From Prauserella_A sp040645195 (GTDB taxonomy: Bacteria; Actinomycetota; Actinomycetes; Mycobacteriales; Pseudonocardiaceae): a stretch of DNA of 64,000 nt. Made by a program: the position numbers and the translations under genes. The stretch is taken from positions 1 to 64,000 of the forward strand of contig NZ_JBEYXW010000002.1 of assembly GCF_040645195.1 (NCBI RefSeq), in the 5' to 3' direction. Shown here in pieces: positions 25,503-34,034 of this stretch (positions are counted from its first letter, which is position 1; every line of letters starts with the position of its first letter). The notes beneath the pieces are model-generated. The model had not been told where the DNA came from, searched no databases, and saw only the letters and a program-made list of their open reading frames with translations.

Positions 25503-26997
25503 CGACCTGGTCGTCGTCTCTCCACTGATGCTCGAGGCGAGCAGCGTCCGGCGCGGGCTGCACGGTGGATGTGTGGTGCGGGCCGGCCCGCATGCACGGC
25601 GCGCCCGGCGGGTCGAGGCCGTGCTCCGGCAGCACCCGGCACGGCCGGTGGCCGTCGCCGGTGTCGCCGGCGCTCTGGTGGGCGGTCTACGGCCCGGTGA
25701 CCTCGTGGTGGCAAGCGAGGTCCGTTCGGCGCAGGGCACCCACCGCTGCCGGTCTGCACCACTGCTGGCGACCGAGCTGCGCAAGCTCGGCCTGACCGTC
25801 CACATCGGCCCGATCGTCGAGACCGACCACGTGGTCTGGCAACCGGAGGGCGCCCGGCTCGCGCTGGATGGGGCGATCGCGGTGGACATGGAGTCGGCGC
25901 GGCTGCTCGACATGATCGCCTCCCGTCCCGCCGTGGTGGTGCGGGCGGTGGTCGACACCCCGACCCGGTCCCTGCTGCACCCGGCCACCGTGCCGGGCGG
26001 GATCGCCGCGCTGTCGGCCTTGCGCAGGATCGGCCCTGCGCTACGCCGCTGGGCAGCCGCGGCCGGGCCGCGCAAGGTGCTGCTGGCCGGTCCGCGTTCG
26101 TTCTGCGCCGGAGTCGACCGGGCGGTGGAGATCGTGGAGCGGCTGCTCGACCGGCAGGAGCCGCCGATCTACGTGCGCAAGCAGATCGTGCACAACTCCC
26201 GGGTCGTCGGCGAGCTCGAACGGCGTGGCGCGGTGTTCGTGGACGAGCTCGACGAGGTGCCGGAGAACGCGACCGTCGTGTTCTCGGCGCACGGTGTGTC
26301 CCCGGCTGTGCGACGCGCAGCGTCGGTGCGCCGGCTCGACGTCGTCGACGCGACGTGCCCGCTGGTGTCCAAAGTGCACGGTGAGGCGCGGCGGTTCGCG
26401 CGGGACGGGCACACCGTGTTCCTCATCGGGCACGCCGGTCACGAGGAGGTGGAGGGAACACTGGGCGAGGCGCCCGATCGCACAGTGCTCGTGGAGAAAC
26501 CGGAGGATGTGGAGACACTCGAGGTGGAGGACCCGGCGAAGGTCTCCTACCTGATGCAGACCACGCTCGCGATGGACGAGGCGGAGAGCGTCGTGGACGC
26601 GCTGCGTGCTCGGTTCCCGGCGTTGAGTGGGCCCGGTTCCGACGATATCTGCTACGCCACGACCAACCGGCAGGACGCGGTGCGGGTGGTCGCGCGCGAA
26701 TCGGATGTCGTGCTGGTCGCCGGGTCGCCGAACTCCTCGAACTCGCGCCGCCTCGTCGAGGTGGCCCAGCGTGAGGGCGCCAGGGCCTACCTGGTGGACA
26801 ACGTGCACGAGATCGACCTCGAATGGCTGGTGGGCGCCCGCACCATCGGGTTGTCCGCCGGAGCGTCGGCACCGACGGTGTTGGTGGACGAGATCGTCGA
26901 TGCCCTGGCCGGTCTCGGAACGGTGGAGGCGCAGGAGCGCACCACCGCGACCGAAACCGTGAACTTCAGCCTTCCCAAGGAGGTGTGGCACCGATGA
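25486..26997 (+). CDS. Fusion of adenosylhopane nucleosidase (HpnG-like) and IspH (HMB-PP reductase)
   Basis: Residues 1-185 form an HpnG-like nucleoside phosphorylase domain with VAVAGVAGALVGGLRPGDLV and the MES base-binding motif (AVDMESA, 135-137). Residues 195-503 form a complete IspH: 4Fe-4S cysteines C207, C291 and C389, plus H236, H269, H319 and E321, at the same spacing as E. coli C12, H41, H74, C96, H124 and E126, and CYATTNRQ. The chain would cleave adenine from adenosylhopane and also make IPP/DMAPP for the same operon. These are normally separate genes. ATG 25486 follows GGAGGT; there is no stop or internal break between the domains. Confidence 0.92.
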   Translation: MNTTDDDLVVVSPLMLEASSVRRGLHGGCVVRAGPHARRARRVEAVLRQHPARPVAVAGVAGALVGGLRPGDLVVASEVRSAQGTHRCRSAPLLATELRKLGLTVHIGPIVETDHVVWQPEGARLALDGAIAVDMESARLLDMIASRPAVVVRAVVDTPTRSLLHPATVPGGIAALSALRRIGPALRRWAAAAGPRKVLLAGPRSFCAGVDRAVEIVERLLDRQEPPIYVRKQIVHNSRVVGELERRGAVFVDELDEVPENATVVFSAHGVSPAVRRAASVRRLDVVDATCPLVSKVHGEARRFARDGHTVFLIGHAGHEEVEGTLGEAPDRTVLVEKPEDVETLEVEDPAKVSYLMQTTLAMDEAESVVDALRARFPALSGPGSDDICYATTNRQDAVRVVARESDVVLVAGSPNSSNSRRLVEVAQREGARAYLVDNVHEIDLEWLVGARTIGLSAGASAPTVLVDEIVDALAGLGTVEAQERTTATETVNFSLPKEVWHR

Positions 26998-27998
26998 ACA
27001 TGCCCATGCACCAAGCCGTGCGCGTCGCGCGCCATGTCGTGACCCAGAAGCTGCGCGGACGGAAGAAGTTCCCGTTCATCATGGAACTGGAGCCGATCCT
27101 CGCCTGCAACCTGAAGTGCGGCGGGTGCGGCAAGATCCAGCACCCGGCGCACATTCTCAAGCAGCGGATGCCGGTCGAGCAGGCGGTGGCCGCGGTCGAG
27201 GAGTGCGGTGCGCCGATGGTGTCGATCGCCGGTGGTGAGCCCCTCATGCACCCGGAGATCGACCGGATGGTCAACGAGCTCGTCAAGCGCAAGAAGTACG
27301 TTTTCCTGTGCACGAACGCGGTGCTGCTCCGCAAGAAGCTCGACAAGCTGGACCTCAAGCCCTCCAAGTACTTCGCGTTCACCGTCCACATTGATGGGTT
27401 GCGGGAACGGCACGATGCCGCGGTGGCCAAGGACGGGGTCTTCGACGAGGCGGTCGCGGCCATTCGCGAGGTGAAGCGGCGCGGTTTCCGCGTCACCACC
27501 AACACGACCGTGTTCAATACCGACACACCGCAGAGCGTCATCGACGTCCTCGACTACCTCAACGACGACCTCGAGATCGACTCGCTGATGCTCTCGCCGG
27601 CCTACGCCTACGAGAAGGCGCCGGATCAGCAGCATTTCCTTGGCGTGCAGGAAACGCGGGAACTGTTCCGCAAGACCTTCGCCGGCGGCAACCGGAAACG
27701 CTGGCGGCTGGTGCATTCCCCACTGTTCCTCGACTTCCTCGAGGGCAAGGTGGACTTCGAGTGCACGGCGTGGGGCGTCCCGCTGTACACGCTGTTCGGC
27801 TGGCAGAAGCCGTGCTATCTGATGAGCGACGGCCATGCCAAGACCTACCAGGAGCTGATCGAGGAAACCGAGTGGACCAAGTACGGCCGGGGCCGCGACC
27901 CGCGGTGCGCGAACTGCATGGCGCACTGTGGCTACGAGCCGACATCTGTGCTGGCCACGATGAGCTCGCTGAAGGAGTCGATCCGCGCGGTCAGGTGA
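26994..27998 (+). CDS. hpnH: Adenosylhopane synthase, radical SAM
   Basis: The 334-residue radical SAM protein has C38, C42 and C45 (CNLKCGGC) for the 4Fe-4S cluster, SIAGGEPLMHPEI as the GGE motif, and a C-terminal cysteine group (DPRCANCMAHCGYEP) typical of HpnH. It adds the 5'-deoxyadenosyl radical to hopene, giving adenosylhopane, the first step of extended hopanoid side chains. The start overlaps the previous stop (ATGA). Its 3' end overlaps the convergent SDR gene by 8 bp, so the two operons share no free terminator space. Confidence 0.95.
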   Translation: MNMPMHQAVRVARHVVTQKLRGRKKFPFIMELEPILACNLKCGGCGKIQHPAHILKQRMPVEQAVAAVEECGAPMVSIAGGEPLMHPEIDRMVNELVKRKKYVFLCTNAVLLRKKLDKLDLKPSKYFAFTVHIDGLRERHDAAVAKDGVFDEAVAAIREVKRRGFRVTTNTTVFNTDTPQSVIDVLDYLNDDLEIDSLMLSPAYAYEKAPDQQHFLGVQETRELFRKTFAGGNRKRWRLVHSPLFLDFLEGKVDFECTAWGVPLYTLFGWQKPCYLMSDGHAKTYQELIEETEWTKYGRGRDPRCANCMAHCGYEPTSVLATMSSLKESIRAVR

Positions 27999-28731
27999 AC
28001 CGGCGTTGCAGCGCGTCGGTGAGTACCGGCGCGCTGCCGCGGAGCCGGGCGGGCAGGCGCAGCCAGCGCGGGACGAACACCTCGGCCTTCCCACGTTCGA
28101 CGGCGGCGACGAGTGCGGTGGCGACCTTCCCAGCGGGCACCGGACGAGGGCGGTGCCGTGCGTAGGGAACGCCCCGGCGAGCGAAGAACGGAGTGTCGAC
28201 CACACCGGGCACGACGATCGTGACCCCGACGCCGCGCCCGGCGACCTCACCGCGCACGCTCGCGCCGAAGGCGTCCAGCCCCGCTTTCGTGGCCGAGTAC
28301 ACCGCTTCCTGCGCCACGCTCATGCTTCCTGCGATCGAGGACACCAGCACGATGTGCCCGCGGCCGCGGGCGAGCATGCCGGGCAACGCCTCCCGCACGA
28401 GCCGCATGGGGGCGAGCAGGTTGGTCCGCACGAGCTGTTCGAGGGCCTCGCCGGGCATGTCCGTCAGCTGGCCGGCCCAGCCCACGCCCGCGTTGCACAC
28501 CAGCAGGTCCACCTCGCCAGCCTCGGCCAGCACTCGCGCCGCTGCACCGGGTTCGGCGAGGTCCGTGGTGCACGCGCGGCCTCCGGTGCGCCGGGCGACC
28601 CCGGCCAGCGCAACGGCGTCGCGGCCCACGACGAGCACCTGGCAGCCTCGGTACGCCAGCAGCTGCGCGGTCGCGGCGCCGATGCCCGACGAGCCACCGG
28701 TCACCACGGCGGTTGTTGCCGGTCCGATCAT
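27991..28731 (-). CDS. Short-chain dehydrogenase/reductase
   Basis: The 246-residue SDR has the cofactor motif TGGSSGIGAATA, the NAG motif (LLVCNAGVGWAG) and the active-site YSATK (from AVYSATKAGLDAFG) after VSSIAGSMS, so the Ser-Tyr-Lys triad is intact. It would oxidise or reduce a lipid-type alcohol or ketone with NAD(P). It is the third gene of an operon with a glycosyltransferase::acyltransferase fusion and a DMT transporter, coupled by an ATGA overlap. The C-terminus (LPARLRGSAPVLTDALQRRFT) resembles acyl-lipid-associated SDRs. Substrate unknown. Confidence 0.88.
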   Translation of the reverse strand: MIGPATTAVVTGGSSGIGAATAQLLAYRGCQVLVVGRDAVALAGVARRTGGRACTTDLAEPGAAARVLAEAGEVDLLVCNAGVGWAGQLTDMPGEALEQLVRTNLLAPMRLVREALPGMLARGRGHIVLVSSIAGSMSVAQEAVYSATKAGLDAFGASVRGEVAGRGVGVTIVVPGVVDTPFFARRGVPYARHRPRPVPAGKVATALVAAVERGKAEVFVPRWLRLPARLRGSAPVLTDALQRRFT

Positions 28732-29633
28732 GTTGCTTCCCTTCTCGATGGATCGGGTGGTGCCTGCGCGGTCTGCGGCGCCCGCCGGCTGAGGATGGCG
28801 ATGCCCGCGATGACGATCGCCAGCCCCAGCACCTGCCCGAGCACCTGGGCCGGGTTGCTGGGCAGGCTCTCCCCGAGCCAGAGCACGCCGACGCCGATGC
28901 TGACCAGCGGGTCGAGCGCGACGATCACCGCGAGCGCGGGGGAGAGTGCCACCCCGACCCGGAACGCGTTCTGGCTCAGCAGGAACCCGGTGACGCCGCA
29001 GATGACGACGAGGTAGAAGTGCCAGTTCGTCAGCAGCGTCACGACGCCCTTGCGGAGGTCCTCGGAGGCCAGCTTGGTCAGCCCTGCGGTGACGCCGTAG
29101 AGCACCCCGGTCGCCGTGGCCAGCGCCAGTACGCGCGCCCGTCCCGGTAGCCGGACGGCGATGGCAACGCAGATCCCGATGAGCACCGCGAGTCCGCCCG
29201 CCAGCGGCACGACCTCGCCGAGCGCCAGCTCCCCGTGCCCTGGCTCGGGCTCGGCGATGGCGAAGAAGGTGGCGAGCCCGGCAACACACAGGGCCGCGCC
29301 GAGCAGCACCACGGCGTCGGGCCGCTGACGGCGCAGCGCGCTGGTGCAGAACACCGCGAAGACCAGCCCGGTGACCAGCAGCGGCTGGACGAAGGCCAGC
29401 GGCGCCATGCTCAGTGCGATCCACTGCAGTGCGATACCGAGACCGTTGGCGACCAGCGACAGCAGCCACAGCGGCTGGCGCAGCAGGGTGAACACCAGCC
29501 CCCACTGCACGGGCCCGCCGCCCTCGACGCGGCGCGCGGCGCGGTGCTGTAGCGCCCCGGTGAGTCCGAACGCAGCCGCGGCGAGAATCGCGGCTGGGAC
29601 AGCGATCCACAGTGCCGTGCCCGAGTCGTTCAT
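28728..29633 (-). CDS. DMT-superfamily (EamA-type) membrane transporter
   Basis: The 301-residue protein has about ten hydrophobic helices in two five-helix halves, beginning AVPAAILAAAAFGLTGALQHRAARR. The DMT family exports metabolites, and some members flip lipid-linked sugars. Here it lies between a lipid-type glycosyltransferase fusion and an SDR, with 4-bp overlaps at both ends, so a role in moving a glycolipid or its precursor across the membrane is a reasonable inference. A NIPA-like magnesium transporter is another possibility. Confidence 0.8.
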   Translation of the reverse strand: MNDSGTALWIAVPAAILAAAAFGLTGALQHRAARRVEGGGPVQWGLVFTLLRQPLWLLSLVANGLGIALQWIALSMAPLAFVQPLLVTGLVFAVFCTSALRRQRPDAVVLLGAALCVAGLATFFAIAEPEPGHGELALGEVVPLAGGLAVLIGICVAIAVRLPGRARVLALATATGVLYGVTAGLTKLASEDLRKGVVTLLTNWHFYLVVICGVTGFLLSQNAFRVGVALSPALAVIVALDPLVSIGVGVLWLGESLPSNPAQVLGQVLGLAIVIAGIAILSRRAPQTAQAPPDPSRREAT

Positions 29634-32035
29634 GGTCCGCCGTGCTCACCGGCCAGTTCAGCGACCACCGCGTCGATGCGCTTGGCGATGCGGTCGATCA
29701 GCGGGCCATGTGGGGGAGTGCCGGTGAGGACCATGGTGATCCCGTCACCCCAGGTCATCGCTCCCCAGGCCAGCCCGGAGCCGGGCGCGAGTGCGAGCAC
29801 GGGGTACGCCGCGGACAGCACGCAGCCCTGCCACCGGACCTCCCTGCGCGGCCCCGGCATGATCGTCCCGATCGCGTTGAACCAGGTGCCGCGATAGACG
29901 GCCCGTGCCGCGGCGACGTGCAACGGCGGCGGCAGCAGGCCGATCAGGCGGACGACCGTGTGTGCGGCCTCCGGGACGCCGGCGTCGATGCGCTCCCGTA
30001 GCGCGTCGGCCACGAGCATCGCCCGGTCTCGCGCGTTCATGGGACCCACCGGCAGGTCGGCGGGCACCGCGCCGGTGTGGTTGCCTGCCGTGCGCAGGCT
30101 CTCGGTGCCACGCAGCGACCACGGCACCATGAGCCGGAACCGCGTGTCGGCTCCGGCGTCGAGCACGTCGTGCAGCGCGTCGGCGAACACCGCCTTCAGT
30201 AGGTCGGCGGGGGTGACCCCGAGCGCGCGTGCCGTCTGGCGGACCTGCCTGCCGGGCAGGCGCACCAGCGCGTGCTGCCGCTGCGGACTCGGGATCGGCC
30301 CGTCGAGCGGGGTGACCGGGGCGCGGCCGGCGCGGGCCAGCCGCCACAGCCCGCGAGCCACGCGCCGGGGATCGGGCCGGAAACCGTTGCCGTTCATGGA
30401 GATCGTCGGCCGCACGGCCCAGGACAGCCCGGTGCTGGTGTCTGTGCCGGACAGCAGGGCCTGCAGCACCGTCATGCCGTCGCCGAGGGCGTGGTGCAGC
30501 TTGACCAGGACTGCGCGGCGACCGTCGGGCAGGCCGGTGACGGTGCGGGCGGCGCCGACGGCCCGGGAGTAGTCCAGCGGTTCGGAGAAGAACTCGTCGA
30601 CGGCGCTCGTGAGGTCGTCGGTCGCCGTCTCGTCCACCAGCCGGATCGGGTCGATGCCGGTGCCGGCGTCCCAGCGGGCGGCGCGGAACAGGGTGGCAGG
30701 CAGGAGCCGGCCGGTGACGCCGGGCACGGTGGCCAGTAGCCCGGCGGTGGCTTCACGGGTGAGCGCGGGGCCGGCCTCGAACACCAGCACCGTTCCGACG
30801 TACTGCGGCACCCGCGTGGTGCTGGCGTGCAGGAACAGCGCGTCCGGCGCGGGCAGCGGGCGCGACCGCGGTTGCTGCGCGGTTCGGGCGAGTGCACGCA
30901 GGTCGTCTTCGAGCCGGTGTGCCGACGCGTGGCGCAGTGCCGCGTCTTCGAGCGCGCGCAGCCGTCGTGGTTCGGTGGCGAACTGCCGCACCGTGTGTGC
31001 CAGCTCGCCGGGGCGGGTGCAGACGACGGCGAGCCCGGCGTCGGCCATCAGCTGGGCGTTGGCGCGGCCGTGCCCGGCGATCGGGTCGTGTACCGCGACG
31101 GCGCGGCCGCAGGCGAGGGCTTCCAGCGCGGTCGCCCCACCGGCGTTGGTGACGACGAGGTCGGCGGCGGTCATGAGGCGGGCCATGTCGTCGACCCAGC
31201 CGAGCACGTGGACCCGGTGGTCGCCGGCGAACTCCCGGCGCAGCGTGCGCTGCAGCCGGTCGTTGTACCCGGCGACCACCAGGACGTGGGCGTCCGGATC
31301 GCCGTCGAGCAGTTCGCGCGCGGTTGTGCCGGCGCGGCCGAAGCCGAGTGACCCGCCCGAGACGAGCGCGACGAGGCCGGACTCCGGTAACCCGAGCTGT
31401 TGCCTGGCGGCCTTCCGTTCGCCGATGGCGAAGATGGCCGGCACCGGGGGAGCGGAGACCTTCACCGGGGCGCCAGGAACCTCGCGGCGGGCCGGTGCGA
31501 CCGCGACGTCGTGCATGACCAGGTTGGCGTCCACACCCTCGTGTACCCACGAAGGGTGCGGGGCGAAGTCGGAGATCCATGCGGCCGTGGGTATCGCGAG
31601 GCCCCGGTGGCGGCGGAGCCACTCGAGGCCGGTGGTGCCCATCGGGTAGGTCGACAGCACCAGGTCGGGGCGGGCCCGGTCGATGTGGGGGGCGAGGCGC
31701 CGGCCGCTCCACGCCCCGATGACGCGTTTGGCTGCGCGCGCGAACCAGCGGTGCCGCCAGATCGAGGCGTAGAAGAACTCGTAGAGCCACGGCAGCCGGG
31801 TTACGCTGACCGCGTAGATGCGGCGGAAGAGCGGTCCTGTGCCACGGCCCATCGCGTCGAGCACATCGACCCATTGCACGTCGACCTCGGGCCAGACCTG
31901 CCGGGCCGCGGCCCCGAGCGCGCGACCGGTCGCGTTGTGCCCTTCACCCATCGTCGCCGACACGATCAGCAGCCGCCGTGGTGCGCCCGGCTCCGAAGTC
32001 GCAGTCGTTGTCCCCACCGCCTGTCCCCACCCCAT
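29630..32035 (-). CDS. Fusion of an MGDG-synthase-like glycosyltransferase and a WS/DGAT acyltransferase
   Basis: Residues about 20-190 match the MGDG-synthase N-terminal domain (LLIVSATMGEGHNATGRAL); 200-375 form a GT-B sugar-nucleotide domain (VSGGSLGFG; TNAGGATALEALACGRAV). From about 400 to 801 a wax-ester-synthase/DGAT domain follows, with HHALGDG (His pair near residue 513), LRTAGNHTGAVPADLP and a typical C-terminus. One chain could glycosylate a lipid and then acylate it. ATG 32035 (MGWGQAVGTT) was chosen; a GTG three codons upstream is possible. It heads a three-gene operon convergent with the hopanoid genes. Acceptor, sugar and acyl donor are unknown. Confidence 0.88.
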   Translation of the reverse strand: MGWGQAVGTTTATSEPGAPRRLLIVSATMGEGHNATGRALGAAARQVWPEVDVQWVDVLDAMGRGTGPLFRRIYAVSVTRLPWLYEFFYASIWRHRWFARAAKRVIGAWSGRRLAPHIDRARPDLVLSTYPMGTTGLEWLRRHRGLAIPTAAWISDFAPHPSWVHEGVDANLVMHDVAVAPARREVPGAPVKVSAPPVPAIFAIGERKAARQQLGLPESGLVALVSGGSLGFGRAGTTARELLDGDPDAHVLVVAGYNDRLQRTLRREFAGDHRVHVLGWVDDMARLMTAADLVVTNAGGATALEALACGRAVAVHDPIAGHGRANAQLMADAGLAVVCTRPGELAHTVRQFATEPRRLRALEDAALRHASAHRLEDDLRALARTAQQPRSRPLPAPDALFLHASTTRVPQYVGTVLVFEAGPALTREATAGLLATVPGVTGRLLPATLFRAARWDAGTGIDPIRLVDETATDDLTSAVDEFFSEPLDYSRAVGAARTVTGLPDGRRAVLVKLHHALGDGMTVLQALLSGTDTSTGLSWAVRPTISMNGNGFRPDPRRVARGLWRLARAGRAPVTPLDGPIPSPQRQHALVRLPGRQVRQTARALGVTPADLLKAVFADALHDVLDAGADTRFRLMVPWSLRGTESLRTAGNHTGAVPADLPVGPMNARDRAMLVADALRERIDAGVPEAAHTVVRLIGLLPPPLHVAAARAVYRGTWFNAIGTIMPGPRREVRWQGCVLSAAYPVLALAPGSGLAWGAMTWGDGITMVLTGTPPHGPLIDRIAKRIDAVVAELAGEHGGP

Positions 32036-32127
32036 GACGGATACCACCAGGCCCTGTGGCGAAACAGTACCCCGGGTGCGAGCAGGTGACACGGCAACAC
32101 AACGGACATTTGCGACCGGGGTCGGTC

Positions 32128-32667
32128 TCACCCCGCGGTGCGGTAGTGGAAAGGACTCAGTTCGCGGAAACCCGCCCGCTCGTACAGGCGGAGTGCCGAG
32201 GCGTAGGCAGGCGGCTGTTCGACACGGTGGAGCATGCGCGCGTCCGTAACGTGACCCTGCACGGCGTTCCAGCTCTCGAACCAGGGGCGGGTCGGCTGGT
32301 CGTCCGGGCGCACCCGCAGTGAGCCCGGCGGCGCAACGACTTGTGCGGTCGAGGCCACCTGCAACGAGATCACGCTGTGACGGCGGTAGCCACGCTCCGC
32401 CAGGACGGCGTCGAGTTCGGCCGGGCACGCACCGGGGCTGATCTGGAACCGGGCGGCGGCGTTGCGGCTGGCATAGAACTGTTCCGCCCCACCGATCCGC
32501 TTCGCCAGGTCCTCCGGCGAGGCGGCACTGTGTGGCAGCACCGTTCCCACCCACCAGGAACAGCCAGGGGAGTGGCGTAGCCACCACCCGTCGAGATCCG
32601 CGACGTGCCAGGCCGGAAGAGCCCGAGCCGTTCTTTCCAGCAGGCTCTTCACGAGTTCGCCACTCAA
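32128..32667 (-). CDS. GNAT-like protein lacking the acetyl-CoA-binding motif (probably degenerate)
   Basis: The N-terminal two thirds look like an actinobacterial GNAT protein (WHVADLDGWWLRHSPGCSWW; YASRNAAARFQISPGACPAELD). The sequence then runs from RVEQPPAYAS straight into ALRLYERAGFRELSPFHYRT, the last strand and helix of the fold. The segment that normally lies between, with the R/Q-x-x-G-x-G/A acetyl-CoA motif, is absent, in frame. At about 179 residues it is much shorter than relatives. It is probably inactive as an acetyltransferase. I chose TTG 32667 because GGAGG lies 5 nt upstream; an in-frame GTG at 32679 has no ribosome site. Confidence 0.65.
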   Translation of the reverse strand: MSGELVKSLLERTARALPAWHVADLDGWWLRHSPGCSWWVGTVLPHSAASPEDLAKRIGGAEQFYASRNAAARFQISPGACPAELDAVLAERGYRRHSVISLQVASTAQVVAPPGSLRVRPDDQPTRPWFESWNAVQGHVTDARMLHRVEQPPAYASALRLYERAGFRELSPFHYRTAG

Positions 32668-32707
32668 GACACCCTCCACCGTTGATCGTTACCCGATGAT
32701 GGTCGAG

Positions 32708-33868
32708 TCACCAGGGTGGGTCGTGGAGGGGTTCGGGGTGGCTCGTGTATGTGCCCCCGGTGGGTGTGGTGACGGTGACTGCGCCGGTTTCTCGCTTGAG
32801 GTGGTAGGTCCACCCGGGTCGGTCCTTGAGTCGATGGTGCCGGCGGCAGAGGTTGACCAGATTCGCCTTGTTGGTAGTTCCCTCGCGGTTCCACGGGGTG
32901 TGGTGGTCGTTGTCGCCGAAGTGCGCGGGCCGATGGCACGAGGGGAAGCGGCATTCGCGATCCCGGACTCGCACGAATTCGTCGGTGACCGCCGGCGGGC
33001 GATACCGTTGTCGCCCCACGTCGACCGGCGCTCCGGTGAGGGGATCGGTGACGATCCGCTGCCAGGTCGAGGAGGGCTGGTGGGCGATTTCCCATGCCAC
33101 CGAGCCGGGAATCGGACCATAACCGGCCAACTGTGCGGGATTGTCGTTCAATCCGGCGAGGGTGGTCAGATCGACGTAGACGTGGACATCGGCCTTGGCT
33201 CCGGAACCGGCGGTGTGCGAACCGAGCAGCAGTTCGGCGAACACGTCAGCACGGAGTTGGTCGAGGGTGCGGGATTCGTTGGTGCCACGGAGGGTGCGGG
33301 CCATCCGATCAATCCGAGCGTAGGCGGATGAGGCAACCTCGGCAGGCAGGTCAGCGAGCAATGTGGACATTCCGTCCTCGTCGGGCAGCAACTGCACCGA
33401 CCGCTCGCTCCGGCGAACGGCAGCCCTTCGAGCAGCGCCCTCAGGATCGGCTTTCATCGCCCAGTACGTGGCAACCCGCCGCACTTGATGGGGATTCTTA
33501 CCTTCCAGTTTGGGGGCGACGGCCGAGTCGACTTCGCGAGCTTGCTCGTCGTCGAGCCAGGCGGTAGCGCTGGCAACCTTGTATGCCCGATAGGAATCGA
33601 GTACACCGGACTCCATGGCAGTCAAAGTCTGCGGAAGCCGATGAACCAGCACAGTGGACAGATCCAGAACCCGCCGAGCGTGCTGCTCACTAACCGACAA
33701 CAGCAACGCCAATTCAGCAGCCGCATCGGGTGTATGTCCCAGATCCTCATCGAGCAAGCTCACGGCCCTATGCAACAAGGCGTCAGCACGCATCTTGACC
33801 TGATTGAGAGCCAAGATCTGGTCTCGAATCTGTTGACCTAACAACGAATTCCCCACAAGACCGATCAT
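32708..33868 (-). CDS. DUF222 / HNH endonuclease domain protein (13E12-repeat type)
   Basis: The N-terminal DUF222 region (AELALLLSVSEQHARRVLDL; TWAMK-type helices) is followed by an HNH nuclease domain CRFPSCHRPAHFGDNDHH, HTPWNREGTTNKANLVNLC and RRHHRLKDRPGW, with cysteines and histidines intact. Such genes are multi-copy in actinobacteria (13E12 repeats in mycobacteria) and behave as selfish or mobile elements; function is unproven. The start at ATG 33868 is uncertain because no ribosome site is clear. The gene and the 166 bp upstream have visibly lower GC than the neighbours, consistent with recent acquisition. No flanking repeat was found. Confidence 0.85.
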   Translation of the reverse strand: MIGLVGNSLLGQQIRDQILALNQVKMRADALLHRAVSLLDEDLGHTPDAAAELALLLSVSEQHARRVLDLSTVLVHRLPQTLTAMESGVLDSYRAYKVASATAWLDDEQAREVDSAVAPKLEGKNPHQVRRVATYWAMKADPEGAARRAAVRRSERSVQLLPDEDGMSTLLADLPAEVASSAYARIDRMARTLRGTNESRTLDQLRADVFAELLLGSHTAGSGAKADVHVYVDLTTLAGLNDNPAQLAGYGPIPGSVAWEIAHQPSSTWQRIVTDPLTGAPVDVGRQRYRPPAVTDEFVRVRDRECRFPSCHRPAHFGDNDHHTPWNREGTTNKANLVNLCRRHHRLKDRPGWTYHLKRETGAVTVTTPTGGTYTSHPEPLHDPPW

Positions 33869-34034
33869 ACCGCAAACGAGTAGACCACTACAAGTAAGAC
33901 GACAACGATACCCGGACCGTGGGGAACTGTCGCTAGTGGACAGTGAGACCAAGTCGCCCCGTGGAGCGACAGTTTCACACGGCGCGCCGAAGGCGTGCCT
34001 GAAACCCAACCACTCAAACCGAAATCCGGCAAGA

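Noticed and set aside
22686..26075. 1129-codon open frame antisense to shc and neighbours
   Set aside because: It lies opposite clearly conserved genes, has Arg/His/Pro-rich composition without domains, and reflects GC-rich third-position bias.
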